Origin: Clostridia bacterium
GTDB taxonomy: Bacteria; Bacillota; Clostridia; Christensenellales; Borkfalkiaceae
Reading direction: 5' to 3'
Length of the DNA: 47,291 nucleotides
Assembly (NCBI GenBank): GCA_017886575.1
Contig: JAGHJP010000035.1
Coordinates: forward strand, 1-47,291
This document shows positions 29,532 to 39,340 of this stretch, in pieces. The notes below the pieces were generated by a model. It saw nothing but the letters and a program-made list of their open reading frames with translations. It ran no database searches and was not told the DNA's origin. The position numbers were made by a program, and so were the translations under genes. Numbering within the stretch: position 1 is the stretch's first letter; every line of letters begins with the position of its first letter.

Positions 29532-29791
29532 AAGGCGTTGAAAAAGACAGGCGTTCTGCCCGAAAAGCCCTTCCGAAAGAGAGCGCGTCCGCAGGCTGAA
29601 AGGCGCGCGGGGGCGGCAAGGACTGCCGTTTCGCTTTGGAGCCCCTCTTCTGAAAGTGAAAGAAAGTAGGGAGAGGCGTTTCTCCCCGCGTTAAGGGGAC
29701 GGGAGGGGAGAGAAAATTCTCCCGAATGCAGGTGGTACAGCGGAAAATTTTCGCCCTGCGGGTCATGCGTTGACCCGCAGGGCGTTTTTTT
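29532..29791 (+). promoter_or_regulatory. T-box riboswitch leader of pheST
   Basis: The leader of about 260 nt has paired regions, the T-box sequence GCAGGTGGTACAGCGG (29728-29743) and a terminator hairpin GCCCTGCGGGTC/GACCCGCAGGGC followed by seven T (29753-29791). In the T-box mechanism uncharged tRNA, here presumably tRNA-Phe, pairs with the specifier codon and with the T-box bulge and prevents termination. A UUC specifier is expected from the downstream genes, but I could not place it uniquely. It regulates phenylalanyl-tRNA synthetase expression. Confidence 0.9.
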
Positions 29792-29826
29792 ATCGAGAAT
29801 AATCATAAGAGAGGAGATACCAGATC

Positions 29827-30843
29827 ATGGACAATCGGCAGATCGAAGAATTGCGGCAATTTGCGTCGGACGCGGCGGCAAAGGCGGCTTCGGGCAAGGA
29901 ATTGTACGCGGCAAAGACCGGCGTGCAGGCAAAACTCAAAGCGGTCATGAGCGGCATGCGGGACCTTCCCAAAGAGGAACGCCCCGCCTTCGGCAAGACG
30001 GTCAACGCGCTCAAAGAAGAGATAGAAGCCCTCTTCGAGGCGCGCGAAAAGGAACTCAACCGGAAGGAATTGGAGGCGCGTTATGCCGCCGAACAGGTGG
30101 ACGTCACCCTGCCCGGCAGAAAGCATGCCGAGGGCTCGCTGCACCCCGTCACGCTCGTCAAGAACCAACTCATCGACATCTTTGCGGGCATGGGGTTCGA
30201 GGTATTCGAGGGTCCGGAAACGGAGACTGAATACTATAACTTTACCGCGCTCAACACGCCCGCCGATCACCCCTCGCGGGACATGCAGGACACTTTCTAT
30301 CTGGGAGGCGACCTGCTTTTGCGCACGCAGACTTCGGCGGGGCAGATCCGCGTCATGCAGAACAAGAAGCCGCCCATCAAGGTGCTGTCGCCCGGCAGGG
30401 TCTTCCGCCCCGACGACGACGCCACCCATTCGCCCATGTTCCACCAGATGGAGGGGCTGGTCGTGGACAAGGGCATCACGCTGTGCGATTTGAAGGGCAT
30501 GCTCTCCGCGTTCGCCGCTAAGATGTTCACGTCTGACACGAAAGTGCGTCTGCGCCCTTCCTACTTCCCCTTCACCGAACCCTCCGTGGAGGTCGACCTG
30601 AGCTGCTTTGTCTGCGGCGGCAAGGGCTGCCGCCTGTGCAAGGGCACGGGCTGGATCGAGGTGCTCGGCTCGGGCATGGTCAACCGCCGCGTGCCGGAAA
30701 ACTGCGGCGTCGATCCCGACGAGTACACGGGCTTTGCCTTTGGCATGGGGCTCGAGCGCATCGCCATGCTCAAATACGGCGTCAACAACATCAAGAATTT
30801 CTATGACAACGACGTGCGGTTCCTGACCCAATTCAAGGACTGA
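29827..30843 (+). CDS. pheS: Phenylalanine--tRNA ligase alpha subunit
   Basis: The 338-aa protein has the N-terminal coiled-coil ([36 protein letters not shown]) and the class II synthetase core: [50 protein letters not shown] (motif 1-2 region), [30 protein letters not shown] and [17 protein letters not shown] (motif 3). A zinc-like knuckle ([17 protein letters not shown], about 259-275) is present, as in many Firmicutes PheS. With PheT it forms the alpha2beta2 enzyme. Length and order are normal. GAGGAG precedes the ATG. Confidence 0.98.
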   Translation: MDNRQIEELRQFASDAAAKAASGKELYAAKTGVQAKLKAVMSGMRDLPKEERPAFGKTVNALKEEIEALFEAREKELNRKELEARYAAEQVDVTLPGRKHAEGSLHPVTLVKNQLIDIFAGMGFEVFEGPETETEYYNFTALNTPADHPSRDMQDTFYLGGDLLLRTQTSAGQIRVMQNKKPPIKVLSPGRVFRPDDDATHSPMFHQMEGLVVDKGITLCDLKGMLSAFAAKMFTSDTKVRLRPSYFPFTEPSVEVDLSCFVCGGKGCRLCKGTGWIEVLGSGMVNRRVPENCGVDPDEYTGFAFGMGLERIAMLKYGVNNIKNFYDNDVRFLTQFKD

Positions 30844-30851
30844 GAAGATTT

Positions 30852-30969
30852 GAAAAACATGCATCGCGTGATACTGCGTCGAGTTTGCGTTTTGCCTTGG
30901 TCACGTACGTCTTTGTACGCTCCCTGCGGCAGATCCGCACTCTCCTTGTCTGACGCGCGCCTGTTTTTC
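30852..30969. repeat. MITE-like imperfect palindrome between pheS and pheT
   Basis: The 118-bp insert has terminal inverted repeats GAAAAACA (30852-30859) and TGTTTTTC (30962-30969), followed inward by imperfect complementarity (GCATCGCGTGATACTGCGTC against GTCTGACGCGCGCC). The interior GTCACGTACGTC-TTTGTACG is nearly self-complementary. It encodes nothing and separates two genes that are normally almost contiguous. It looks like a non-autonomous repeat or a structured intergenic element. Confidence 0.65.
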
Positions 30970-31019
30970 AAATGCGGTTTTCAAAAGAGTGTTTATTCAA
31001 AAGGAGTTTAACTAAAAGT

Positions 31020-33440
31020 ATGAAAGTACCTTTTTCCTGGCTCAAAGATTATGTGGACATAGACTGCTCCGCGCAGGCGCTGCAGGACAAACTCTTCTCC
31101 TGCGGGTTCGAAGTGGAGGAGCTCCTCTACCTCGGCAAGGACGTGACGGGGGTGTACGTCGGGGAGATCACGGACATTCAAAAGCACCCCGACGCCGATA
31201 AACTGCAGGTCTGCCGGGTGTATTTCGGCGAAGAGATCGGCACGGTGCAGATCTGCACGGCGGCGGACAACGTATTCGTCGGCGCCAAGGTGCCCGCCGC
31301 CTTGAACGGCGCCACCGTCCTGCACGACGGGCAGGTGATGAAGATCAAGAACGGCAAACTGCGCGGCGTCGCCTCGAACGGCATGATGTGTTCGGGCGAA
31401 GAGCTGGGCATCAACGACGACTTCTATCCCGGCGCGGAGATCTACGGCATTCTCATCCTCGACAAGGATACGCCCGTGGGAGAGGACGTCCGCAAGGTCG
31501 TGGGGCTGGACGATTATGTCTTTGATATCGCCGTGACCGCCAACCGCCCCGACTGCCAGTGCGTGCTGGGAATCGCGCGCGAAGTGGCGGCGGTGCTCCG
31601 TAAGCCGCTCAAAATGCCTTCTTTCACATACACCATGTCCGAGGCGAAAGGGGAAGAGCGCAACATGAAAGTGCGCGTGGAGGACACGGCGCTCTGCCCC
31701 CGCTACATCGGGCATGCCGTCACGGATATCAAAATCGGAAAATCGCCCGCGTGGATGCGCCGGCGGCTCGCGCTCTGCGGCATCCGCTCCATCTCCAACA
31801 TTGTGGACATCACCAACTTCGTGCTTCTGGAAATGGGGCAGCCCATGCACTCTTTCGACATGGATACGCTCTCGGGGCGGGAGATCGTGGTGCGCCGCGC
31901 CGCCGACGGCGAGAAGATCACCACCCTCGACGGCAAAGAATTTACCTTGAACCATGAAAATCTCGTCATCTGTGACGGGAGCAAGCCCGTCGCGCTGGCA
32001 GGCATCATGGGCGGGCTGAACAGCGAGATCACCGAAAATACGGGGCGCGTGTTCTTCGAAAGCGCCAAGTTCGCCCGCGACAACGTGCGGCGCACCTCCC
32101 GCGCGCTGGGACAGAGTTCGGATTCCTCTGCCCGCTACGAGCGCGGGGTGGACGCCTACACTACCGAGTTCGGCATGGCGCGCGCCCTGCACCTTGTGGA
32201 AGAGCTCGGATGCGGCACCGTGACGAACGTGCACATCGACTGCAATCACGCCGAAACCAAGGGCAAAGAGATGACGGCAAGCATCGCAAAGATCAATTCC
32301 CTGCTCGGCATCGAAGTGCCCGTCCGAACGGTCACGGACATTCTCAAAAGCCTGCATTTTGAGGTGACTTTGGATAAAGACGGCGATACCATGTCCGTGA
32401 TTGTGCCCCCTTACCGCGAGGATGTGGACGGCTGGCCCGACCTCGCCGAAGAGGTCATCCGCATGTACGGGTACGACAACATTGCGCCCACATTCCTCGA
32501 AAAGGCGTCCGTCACCGCGGGCGGGCTCAACGAAGAACAAAAGCGCATGAACCGCTTCAAGGACGTCCTGCGCCTGCAGGGATTTTCGGAATCGATGAAC
32601 TATTCCTTCTTCTCGCCCAAGTCCTTCGACCTCTTCGGGCTGCCCGCCGACGCGCCCGAGCGGAAGGCCGTGAAGATCGTCAACCCGCTGGGAGAGGACC
32701 TCTCCGTCCTGCGCACCTTCCTCGCGCCCTCCATGCTCGACAACGTCGTGCGTAACCTCCGCCGCGGCAACGAGAACGGCAAACTCTTCGAGGTCGCCAA
32801 CGTCTACATTCCCCGCGAATTGCCTCTGAAGGAACAGCCCGCGGAGAAAAAGACCCTCTGCCTCGGCGCGTGGGGGGACTGCGATTTCTTCGACGTGAAG
32901 GGGGCGATCGAGGCGGTCGGCGACGCGTTCGGCGTCAAATTCGCCTTCCGTCGCGCGCAGAAGCCCTTCCTGCACCCCGGCGTGACGGCGGAGATCCTGC
33001 TCGGCGAAAAAATTGTCGGCTACCTCGGCGAACTCGACCTGCGCCTCGCCGCGGAACTTGCCGTCGAGCGAAAGGTGTACCTCGCCGAATTCGATTACGA
33101 GACGGCTTCCCGCAAATTCACGGACGCCACCAAGTATCAAGGGCTGCCCCGCTTCCCCGCCGTGCGGCGCGACCTTGCGCTGCTCGCGGACGAAAACGTG
33201 CCCTGCGGCGACATCGTGGCAACCGTTGTCCATGCCTGCCGCGCCGTGAAGGACGTGCAGCTCTTTGACGTGTACCGCGGCGGTCAGGTGCCCGCGGGCA
33301 AGAAGAGCATGGCGTTCACGCTCACGTTCGAGCCGGAGGCTTCGGCGGAAAAGGCGCTCTCGCCCGAAGCGGTCGACGGGTTCGTCCGCAAGATCCTGGG
33401 CAATCTGAAACACAACCTCGGCGTGGAGATCAGAATGTGA
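31020..33440 (+). CDS. pheT: Phenylalanine--tRNA ligase beta subunit
   Basis: The 806-aa protein is of bacterial length. It has the tRNA-binding EMAP/OB domain (about 40-150, YVGEITDIQKHPDADKLQVC), the B3/B4 editing domain (about 210-380, PAWMRRRLALCGIRSISNIVDITNF), B5 (about 400-475), the synthetase-like core (about 480-700) and a C-terminal anticodon-binding FDX-ACB domain (about 713-806, LPRFPAVRRDLALLADENVPCGD). The ATG at 31020 follows AAGGAG. The reading frame extends upstream to 30972, but without a ribosome-binding site. Confidence 0.97.
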   Translation: MKVPFSWLKDYVDIDCSAQALQDKLFSCGFEVEELLYLGKDVTGVYVGEITDIQKHPDADKLQVCRVYFGEEIGTVQICTAADNVFVGAKVPAALNGATVLHDGQVMKIKNGKLRGVASNGMMCSGEELGINDDFYPGAEIYGILILDKDTPVGEDVRKVVGLDDYVFDIAVTANRPDCQCVLGIAREVAAVLRKPLKMPSFTYTMSEAKGEERNMKVRVEDTALCPRYIGHAVTDIKIGKSPAWMRRRLALCGIRSISNIVDITNFVLLEMGQPMHSFDMDTLSGREIVVRRAADGEKITTLDGKEFTLNHENLVICDGSKPVALAGIMGGLNSEITENTGRVFFESAKFARDNVRRTSRALGQSSDSSARYERGVDAYTTEFGMARALHLVEELGCGTVTNVHIDCNHAETKGKEMTASIAKINSLLGIEVPVRTVTDILKSLHFEVTLDKDGDTMSVIVPPYREDVDGWPDLAEEVIRMYGYDNIAPTFLEKASVTAGGLNEEQKRMNRFKDVLRLQGFSESMNYSFFSPKSFDLFGLPADAPERKAVKIVNPLGEDLSVLRTFLAPSMLDNVVRNLRRGNENGKLFEVANVYIPRELPLKEQPAEKKTLCLGAWGDCDFFDVKGAIEAVGDAFGVKFAFRRAQKPFLHPGVTAEILLGEKIVGYLGELDLRLAAELAVERKVYLAEFDYETASRKFTDATKYQGLPRFPAVRRDLALLADENVPCGDIVATVVHACRAVKDVQLFDVYRGGQVPAGKKSMAFTLTFEPEASAEKALSPEAVDGFVRKILGNLKHNLGVEIRM

Positions 33441-33522
33441 CCGCGCGGCCGCAAGCATAAAAACACAGCGCAAAGAACGGCGCGGCGGGAAAATTTTCGA
33501 ATAAATTTTCACCGTCGCGCCC

Positions 33523-33551
33523 TTGCTTTTTCGGGACGATTGTGCTACAAT
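33523..33551 (+). promoter_or_regulatory. Promoter of the DUF4011 helicase gene
   Basis: TTGCTT (33523-33528), a 17-bp spacer and TACAAT (33546-33551), 50 bp before the ATG at 33602. Confidence 0.75.
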
Positions 33552-33601
33552 GAAAGGCAGACAGAAAATGCCGACGCAATTTACGGAACAGGGGTAAAAA
33601 T

Positions 33602-36600
33602 ATGGCAGGAAGCAAAGCGATCAAAACTTTACAGGAGCAGCTCAAACTGACGGTACAGCCGCAGAAGTTTTTGTCTTACGCCGATTTTGTCGGGCGCACG
33701 TCCGTCTTTTCGGTCTTGAAACTGCGCAACAACGGCTCCGCCGCCGTGAACGACGTCACCGTCACGGTGTCCGCCGAGGAAAACCTTCTCCTCGAAAGCA
33801 GCCGCGTCATCGAAGAGATGCCCGGCCAGAGCACGGTGGAAGTGCTCTTCGACTACATCCTCTCGCCCCTCTATTTCATCGAATGCAGCGAGGTCAGGAC
33901 CGTCGGGATCACCGTCAAAGTCACCAAGGACAAGGCGGTCCTGGCGAGCGAACGGGTGGAGAGCACCGTCCTGCCCTTCGACTGGTGGTGCGGGCTGGAG
34001 GGCAACAGCGAATACCTCGCGTACTTCGTCCGTCCCCGCCTCGCCGACTGCGACAAAGTGCTCTCCGACGCCGCCGAACAGCTCAAAAAGTGGAAGATGG
34101 ACAGCGAGTTAAGCGGCTATGCCGCGGCCGACAAAAACAAGGTCCGCCAAGTGACTGCCGCCGTCTTCATGGCGATCAAACATCTCTGCCTGACCGAAAG
34201 TGAGCCCGTCGATCTCTCTCTGCCCGCCCCGGCGGGATGTACGGACGCCGTCAAAACGCGGCGGCTGAACAAGCTGCAGCTGGCCGTCTTTGCGGCGGCT
34301 TGCCTCGAACGTGCGGGGTTGCATCCCGTCCTCGTCGTGGGTAGGGAAAGCGCCGCCTGCGGCGTGTGGCTGTATGATACCTGCGCCCTCGACGGCGTCA
34401 GCGACGACATGCAGCGCCTCGGCAAGTACATCTCGCCCGGCATAAACAATTTAAGCCTCTTCGACGTCAACGACCTCTTCGACAACAAGAGCATCGGTTA
34501 TCCCACGGCGGAGGCGCATTTCGCGCAGAAACTGCAGTCGGGCGCATATGAAAATTTCGTGGACGTGCGCCGCTGCCGCATCGACAGCATCCGTCCCCTG
34601 CCCCTGCGCACCCAGGGGGTAAAGGGGTATGAGATCCTCACCGAAAAGGAGATGGCGTCCGACGCGCCGCAGGATCTGCCCGAACTGAAAAAACTCAGCC
34701 TCGAAGGCAAGCAGTCCAAGAACAAGCAGTGGGAGCGGCGGCTTCTCGACCTCTCCATGAAGAACACGCTGTTGAATTTCGACGTGCGGCGGAACGTCCT
34801 GCACATCGTCGCGGCGGACGCGGACAGCGCCTACGCCTGCCTTTCGGGGGCGGAAAAGAATATCTGCGGGCGGGACGCGCGGAGCGCGTTCGAGACCCGT
34901 CTCTTCTTCGGTTCGTCCGCCGAGCTCCGCGCCAAGAAGGATCTCGTGCATCTCGAAAACGAAAACGGTATCCTGCGCACCTACGCCGACGTGCATTCGA
35001 TGAACGAGGCGCTCTCCTACCTCGTCCGCCGCGGCAGGGAGGCGAGCGAAGAGTCGGGCACGCAGGTTTTGTACGCCGCCTTCGGCTTTCTCAAATGGAA
35101 ATCCAAAGAGGACGGAAAGGATAAATTTGCGCCCCTCGTTTTGCAGCCCGTCGCCATCCGCAAGAACCGCGGGCGGGACGCTTACACCGTCGCGGCGCTC
35201 GACGAGGAGTTCAGCGTCAACGCCACGCTGCTCGAATTTCTGAAGCAGGAATTCGACGTGGACATCCGCGGGCTGGGCGGGGACATCTCCGCGCTCAAGA
35301 TCTCCGAGATCCTCGCCATGGTCAAGATGGAGATCGTCGACCGGAAGGGCTGGGACGTGTACGACGACGTGTACCTCGCCGCCTTCTCCTTCGCGCGCTA
35401 TCTCATGTGGAACGACGTGCGCCGCAACATCGACGAGTTCAAAAAGAACCCGCTCATCTCCTCTCTCCTCGACAACCGCAACGAACTCGGCGACGGTTCG
35501 GCGGACATCGAAGGGGAGGACGATGCCCCCCCGAAGCGCACGCTCACCCCGCTCGTCGCGGACAGTTCGCAGTACGAGGCGATCGCCCTTTCGCAGACGG
35601 GCAAGACCTTCGTCCTGCACGGGCCGCCCGGCACGGGCAAGAGCCAGACCATCACCAACATGATCGCCAACGCGCTCAACGACGGCAAGCGCGTGCTCTT
35701 CGTCGCCGAAAAACAGGCGGCGCTCGACGTCGTCAAAAAGCGCCTCGACGCCATCGGCATCGGCGACTTCTGCCTGGAACTCTATGCGAACAAGACGGAT
35801 AAATCTGAGGTCGTCAAGAAATTAGAGAGCACGCTCGCGCTCGCACAGCCCGCCGAGGGCGAACGGGCGGACGACGGAGCGGAAGGGGACTTCGACCAGA
35901 GCGCGGACAGCATTGCGGAACTGAGGAAACTCATCAACGACCCCCTGTCGGCGCTGCACAAAAAACGCCGCCTGGGCGTTTCGGTGTACGAGGCGCTGCT
36001 CATTTACCTGAAAAACAAGAACGCTCCCGAGATACTGAACATCGAAAGCACCTTCTACGACAGCCTGACCGAGGAAAAACTCAAAAAATACGAGACCATG
36101 CTCCTGAACGCCTCGGCGGCGGCGAAGGAGTGCGGCGGGGTCTACAATTCGCCCTTCGAAAACGTCAACCTCACCGAGTATTCGCAGGAAGTGCGCGACG
36201 CCGTGTATTGCGCCTGCGAGGTCATGCTCGTGGAGATCAAGCATCTCAAAAATTACCTCGGGCTCTTTCTGGAGCTCTACCGCCAGCGCATCAGCGCCTT
36301 CACGCGGCGCAAGATCGAACTTCTGCGCGAGTTGGTCGCCATCCTCTCCTCGGGCAGGCTCAATAAGTTTTTCGCGGCGGACGAGGCGGAGTTTTACGTC
36401 TTTTTCAACGCCAACAAGCGGTTGGACAGCTGTCTCGAATACTATTACAAGCACTTCAAATCGCTCGTCGACATCCGCAAGGAATATCCCAAGATGGGGG
36501 CGGCGCTTGAAAATTGGAGCGGCAGTTACCACACCTCGCGCGAGTTGACGGACGTCATGAAAAAGCTTTCCCGCGTCGCCTACGGCAAGATCGACGAGGG

Positions 36601-39265
36601 GGATGCCAAAAAGTTTCTCGAAACGGTCTATGACATTTATGCGGCGATGGGACGCATCACGGATAACACCGCGTTCGCCAAAAATTTCCTCAACCTCTTC
36701 GGCGGCATCGATTTCAAAAAGCGCGCCGAATACCTGCGCGAACTCTATCACATGCACGAGATCTGCGCCGAGCTCTTCATGGACTACAACGCCGACAGTT
36801 TCAACAGCATGTGCCACCGCGCCGTGTGCGGTTATTCCGCGCCCGCGCTCGAAGGGCTCATCGAGGCGGCGGACGGGTTCGAGCGCGCCGAGGCGCGCTT
36901 CTGCCGTGCTATCCATGCCCGCAAGGAAGACCTTGCAAGCGACGATCTTCTGGACTATTATACCGCCAAGGCGGGAGCGCTCATCGACAACATCGACATG
37001 CTGGCAAGCTGGTGCGCCTATTCCAAGACCGCCGAAGAACTCAACGACAGCGGGCTCAAATTCATCGTGGACGCGCTGGAGAGCGGCAGGATCTCGAGCG
37101 AAAACATCACGTCGGCGTTCCGCAAGAACATCTACCGCAATTTCCTGGACATCAACATTCCCGCCGACCCCGTGCTCTCCCGCTTTTCGGCGGCGGTTTT
37201 CGAGGAGACGGTCGAACAGTTCCGCCTGACGACGGACAAGTTCAACGAACTCTCCCGCGAGGTCATCCGCCGCAACCTCATCTCCCGTCTGCCCGCGCCC
37301 AATACGGACGGCCCGCTGAGCCTCGAGCTCGTCGCGCTCACCCGCACGTTGAAGGGCAAAATGCGGGGCATGGGTATCCGCAATCTGCTGAAAGACACGC
37401 CCGAGCTGATGAAGGTCGTGGCGCCCTGCATGCTGATGAGCCCGCTGACCGTGGCGCAGTATCTGCAGCCGACGGCGGACTTCGACCTCGTCATCTTCGA
37501 CGAGGCTTCGCAGATGCCCACTTCCGAGGCGGTCGGGGCGCTGGCGCGCGCCAAGAGCGCCATCGTCGTCGGCGACCCCAAGCAACTCCCGCCCACGGCG
37601 TTCTTCTCCACGACGTATGTCGACGAGGACAACCTCGAAAGCGAGGACATGGAGAGCATTCTGGACGACTGCCTCGCGCTCGGCATTCCCGAGCGTTCGC
37701 TCGTCTGGCATTACAGAAGCAAGCACGAGAGCCTCATCGCCTTCTCCAATCACATGTATTACGGCGGCAAGCTCTGCACCTTCCCGTCCCCCGACGCGCT
37801 GGACAGCAAAGTGAAGATGGTATTGGTGGAGAACGGCGTCTACGACCGCGGCGCGACCAAGCGCAACGAGGCGGAGGCGACCGCGCTCATCGCCGAAGTG
37901 GTGCGCCGCCTGAAAGACCCCGTCCTGAGCCGTTCGAGCATGGGCATCGTCACCTTCTCGAGCGTGCAGAAGGACTACATCGAGCGGCGGCTTTCCCGCG
38001 CCATCGCCGATAACCGTCTGGAAGAGGCGGCATACGAGCGGGAGGAACCCCTCTTTGTCAAGAATCTCGAAAACGTGCAGGGCGACGAGCGGGACGTCAT
38101 TCTGTTCTCGGTGTGCTACGGTCCCGACCGGCAGGGGCGGGTGTCCCTGAACTTCGGGCCCCTGAACCAGGCGGGCGGCTGGCGGCGGCTGAACGTCGCC
38201 GTGTCGCGCGCGCGGGAAGAGATGGTGGTGTTCTCCTCCATGACGTCCGCGCTCATCGACCTCTCCAAGACCAATTCCAAGGGCGTGGCGGGGCTCAAAG
38301 CCTTCCTCGAATTTGCGCAGAGGGGCAGGACGTCCCTCGCCGTGGACAGCACGCAGACCGTGCGCACGGAGAGCATCGGCAAATATGTCGCGGAGGAACT
38401 CTCCGCCTACGGTTATGACTGCCGCCGCGACGTGGGCGCGTCCAGTTTCAAGATAGACGTCGCCGTGGTCGATCCCAAGAACAAGTCCCGATTCATCCTC
38501 GCCGTCATCATGGACGCATCCACGCAGTTTTCCGTCAAGGACAGGAACGTGCTGCAGATCCGCACGCTCAAACGCAACAACTGGAACGTCATGCGCCTGT
38601 ACAGCGTCAACTATTACAACAATCCCAAGCGGGAGATCAAGAAAGTCAAGGAAACGCTCGACCGCCTGACGGGCGCGGACAAACGCGGGGGCAGCGCACT
38701 CGCACGCGCAAAGCGCGCCTATAAGGGGGCAAAGCTCGAGTCGCGCACCGAGTCGGCGTCGTTCGTCACCGAAAACGGCAACGAACAGGAGATCGTCGCC
38801 CGCCTCAAACAGATCGTGGCGGCGGAAGAGCCGATCTCGGCGGGATTTCTGAAACGCCGCTGCCTTGCCACGCTCGGCATTTCCAAATACGGCGCGAAAG
38901 TGGAGGGCAGGCTCGACCGGCTCATCGACTCCTGCGGGTTCAAGGCGGAAAAATTCCTCGGCGAGACCTATTACCGCAAGACCGACCGCTACAACAATTT
39001 CGACCGCTACCGCGTGGAGGAAGGGGAACCGTTGCGCCGCAGCGAATCCGACCTGACCCCCTACGACGTGGTTGCGCTCATCCGCGCCGCGCTCGAAGAC
39101 AAGGTCGCGCTGTACGTCGACGAGATCGTGTCCCTGGCCGTGGCGTCCTTCCGGCTGCAAAAGCCGGGCGACCGCACCACGGCGTTCGTCAACGCCTGCA
39201 TCACGCTGGGCGAAAAGGAAGGGCTGTTCCTGCGCTCGGTCTCCGACCGCATTTCGCTGGCATAA
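33602..39265 (+). CDS. Large DUF4011 superfamily 1 helicase with degenerate nuclease and DUF3320 domains
   Basis: The 1887-aa protein starts with a beta-rich and transglutaminase-like region (about 1-330). DUF4011 follows (about 380-600, ERRLLDLSMKNTLLNFDVR), then a split SF1 helicase core with Walker A GPPGTGKS (674-681) and Walker B FDEAS (D1300, E1301), separated by a helical insertion of about 620 residues. Helicase domain 2 reads NVQGDERDVILFSVCYGP...RRLNVAVSRARE. A Vsr/MTES_1575-type PD-(D/E)xK fold (about 1580-1690) and DUF3320 (about 1730-1887) complete it. In the nuclease fold D1619 is kept, but the usual E-x-D-G reads I-M-D-A (I1636), so cleavage is doubtful. Related DUF4011-helicase-Vsr proteins are reported antiphage factors. 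This one stands alone among core genes, so its role here is open. Confidence 0.9.
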   Translation: MAGSKAIKTLQEQLKLTVQPQKFLSYADFVGRTSVFSVLKLRNNGSAAVNDVTVTVSAEENLLLESSRVIEEMPGQSTVEVLFDYILSPLYFIECSEVRTVGITVKVTKDKAVLASERVESTVLPFDWWCGLEGNSEYLAYFVRPRLADCDKVLSDAAEQLKKWKMDSELSGYAAADKNKVRQVTAAVFMAIKHLCLTESEPVDLSLPAPAGCTDAVKTRRLNKLQLAVFAAACLERAGLHPVLVVGRESAACGVWLYDTCALDGVSDDMQRLGKYISPGINNLSLFDVNDLFDNKSIGYPTAEAHFAQKLQSGAYENFVDVRRCRIDSIRPLPLRTQGVKGYEILTEKEMASDAPQDLPELKKLSLEGKQSKNKQWERRLLDLSMKNTLLNFDVRRNVLHIVAADADSAYACLSGAEKNICGRDARSAFETRLFFGSSAELRAKKDLVHLENENGILRTYADVHSMNEALSYLVRRGREASEESGTQVLYAAFGFLKWKSKEDGKDKFAPLVLQPVAIRKNRGRDAYTVAALDEEFSVNATLLEFLKQEFDVDIRGLGGDISALKISEILAMVKMEIVDRKGWDVYDDVYLAAFSFARYLMWNDVRRNIDEFKKNPLISSLLDNRNELGDGSADIEGEDDAPPKRTLTPLVADSSQYEAIALSQTGKTFVLHGPPGTGKSQTITNMIANALNDGKRVLFVAEKQAALDVVKKRLDAIGIGDFCLELYANKTDKSEVVKKLESTLALAQPAEGERADDGAEGDFDQSADSIAELRKLINDPLSALHKKRRLGVSVYEALLIYLKNKNAPEILNIESTFYDSLTEEKLKKYETMLLNASAAAKECGGVYNSPFENVNLTEYSQEVRDAVYCACEVMLVEIKHLKNYLGLFLELYRQRISAFTRRKIELLRELVAILSSGRLNKFFAADEAEFYVFFNANKRLDSCLEYYYKHFKSLVDIRKEYPKMGAALENWSGSYHTSRELTDVMKKLSRVAYGKIDEGDAKKFLETVYDIYAAMGRITDNTAFAKNFLNLFGGIDFKKRAEYLRELYHMHEICAELFMDYNADSFNSMCHRAVCGYSAPALEGLIEAADGFERAEARFCRAIHARKEDLASDDLLDYYTAKAGALIDNIDMLASWCAYSKTAEELNDSGLKFIVDALESGRISSENITSAFRKNIYRNFLDINIPADPVLSRFSAAVFEETVEQFRLTTDKFNELSREVIRRNLISRLPAPNTDGPLSLELVALTRTLKGKMRGMGIRNLLKDTPELMKVVAPCMLMSPLTVAQYLQPTADFDLVIFDEASQMPTSEAVGALARAKSAIVVGDPKQLPPTAFFSTTYVDEDNLESEDMESILDDCLALGIPERSLVWHYRSKHESLIAFSNHMYYGGKLCTFPSPDALDSKVKMVLVENGVYDRGATKRNEAEATALIAEVVRRLKDPVLSRSSMGIVTFSSVQKDYIERRLSRAIADNRLEEAAYEREEPLFVKNLENVQGDERDVILFSVCYGPDRQGRVSLNFGPLNQAGGWRRLNVAVSRAREEMVVFSSMTSALIDLSKTNSKGVAGLKAFLEFAQRGRTSLAVDSTQTVRTESIGKYVAEELSAYGYDCRRDVGASSFKIDVAVVDPKNKSRFILAVIMDASTQFSVKDRNVLQIRTLKRNNWNVMRLYSVNYYNNPKREIKKVKETLDRLTGADKRGGSALARAKRAYKGAKLESRTESASFVTENGNEQEIVARLKQIVAAEEPISAGFLKRRCLATLGISKYGAKVEGRLDRLIDSCGFKAEKFLGETYYRKTDRYNNFDRYRVEEGEPLRRSESDLTPYDVVALIRAALEDKVALYVDEIVSLAVASFRLQKPGDRTTAFVNACITLGEKEGLFLRSVSDRISLA

Positions 39266-39340
39266 GGCTCCGTCCGCGGCAATACAGTAAAAAGAACGGC
39301 TTCGGCCGTCAAAAATAAAATCGAAAGGGAGAAAATTTTT

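Noticed and set aside
31008-33512. 834-residue minus-strand open frame
   Set aside because: It is the antisense shadow of pheT, with His/Asp/Val-rich random-looking composition.
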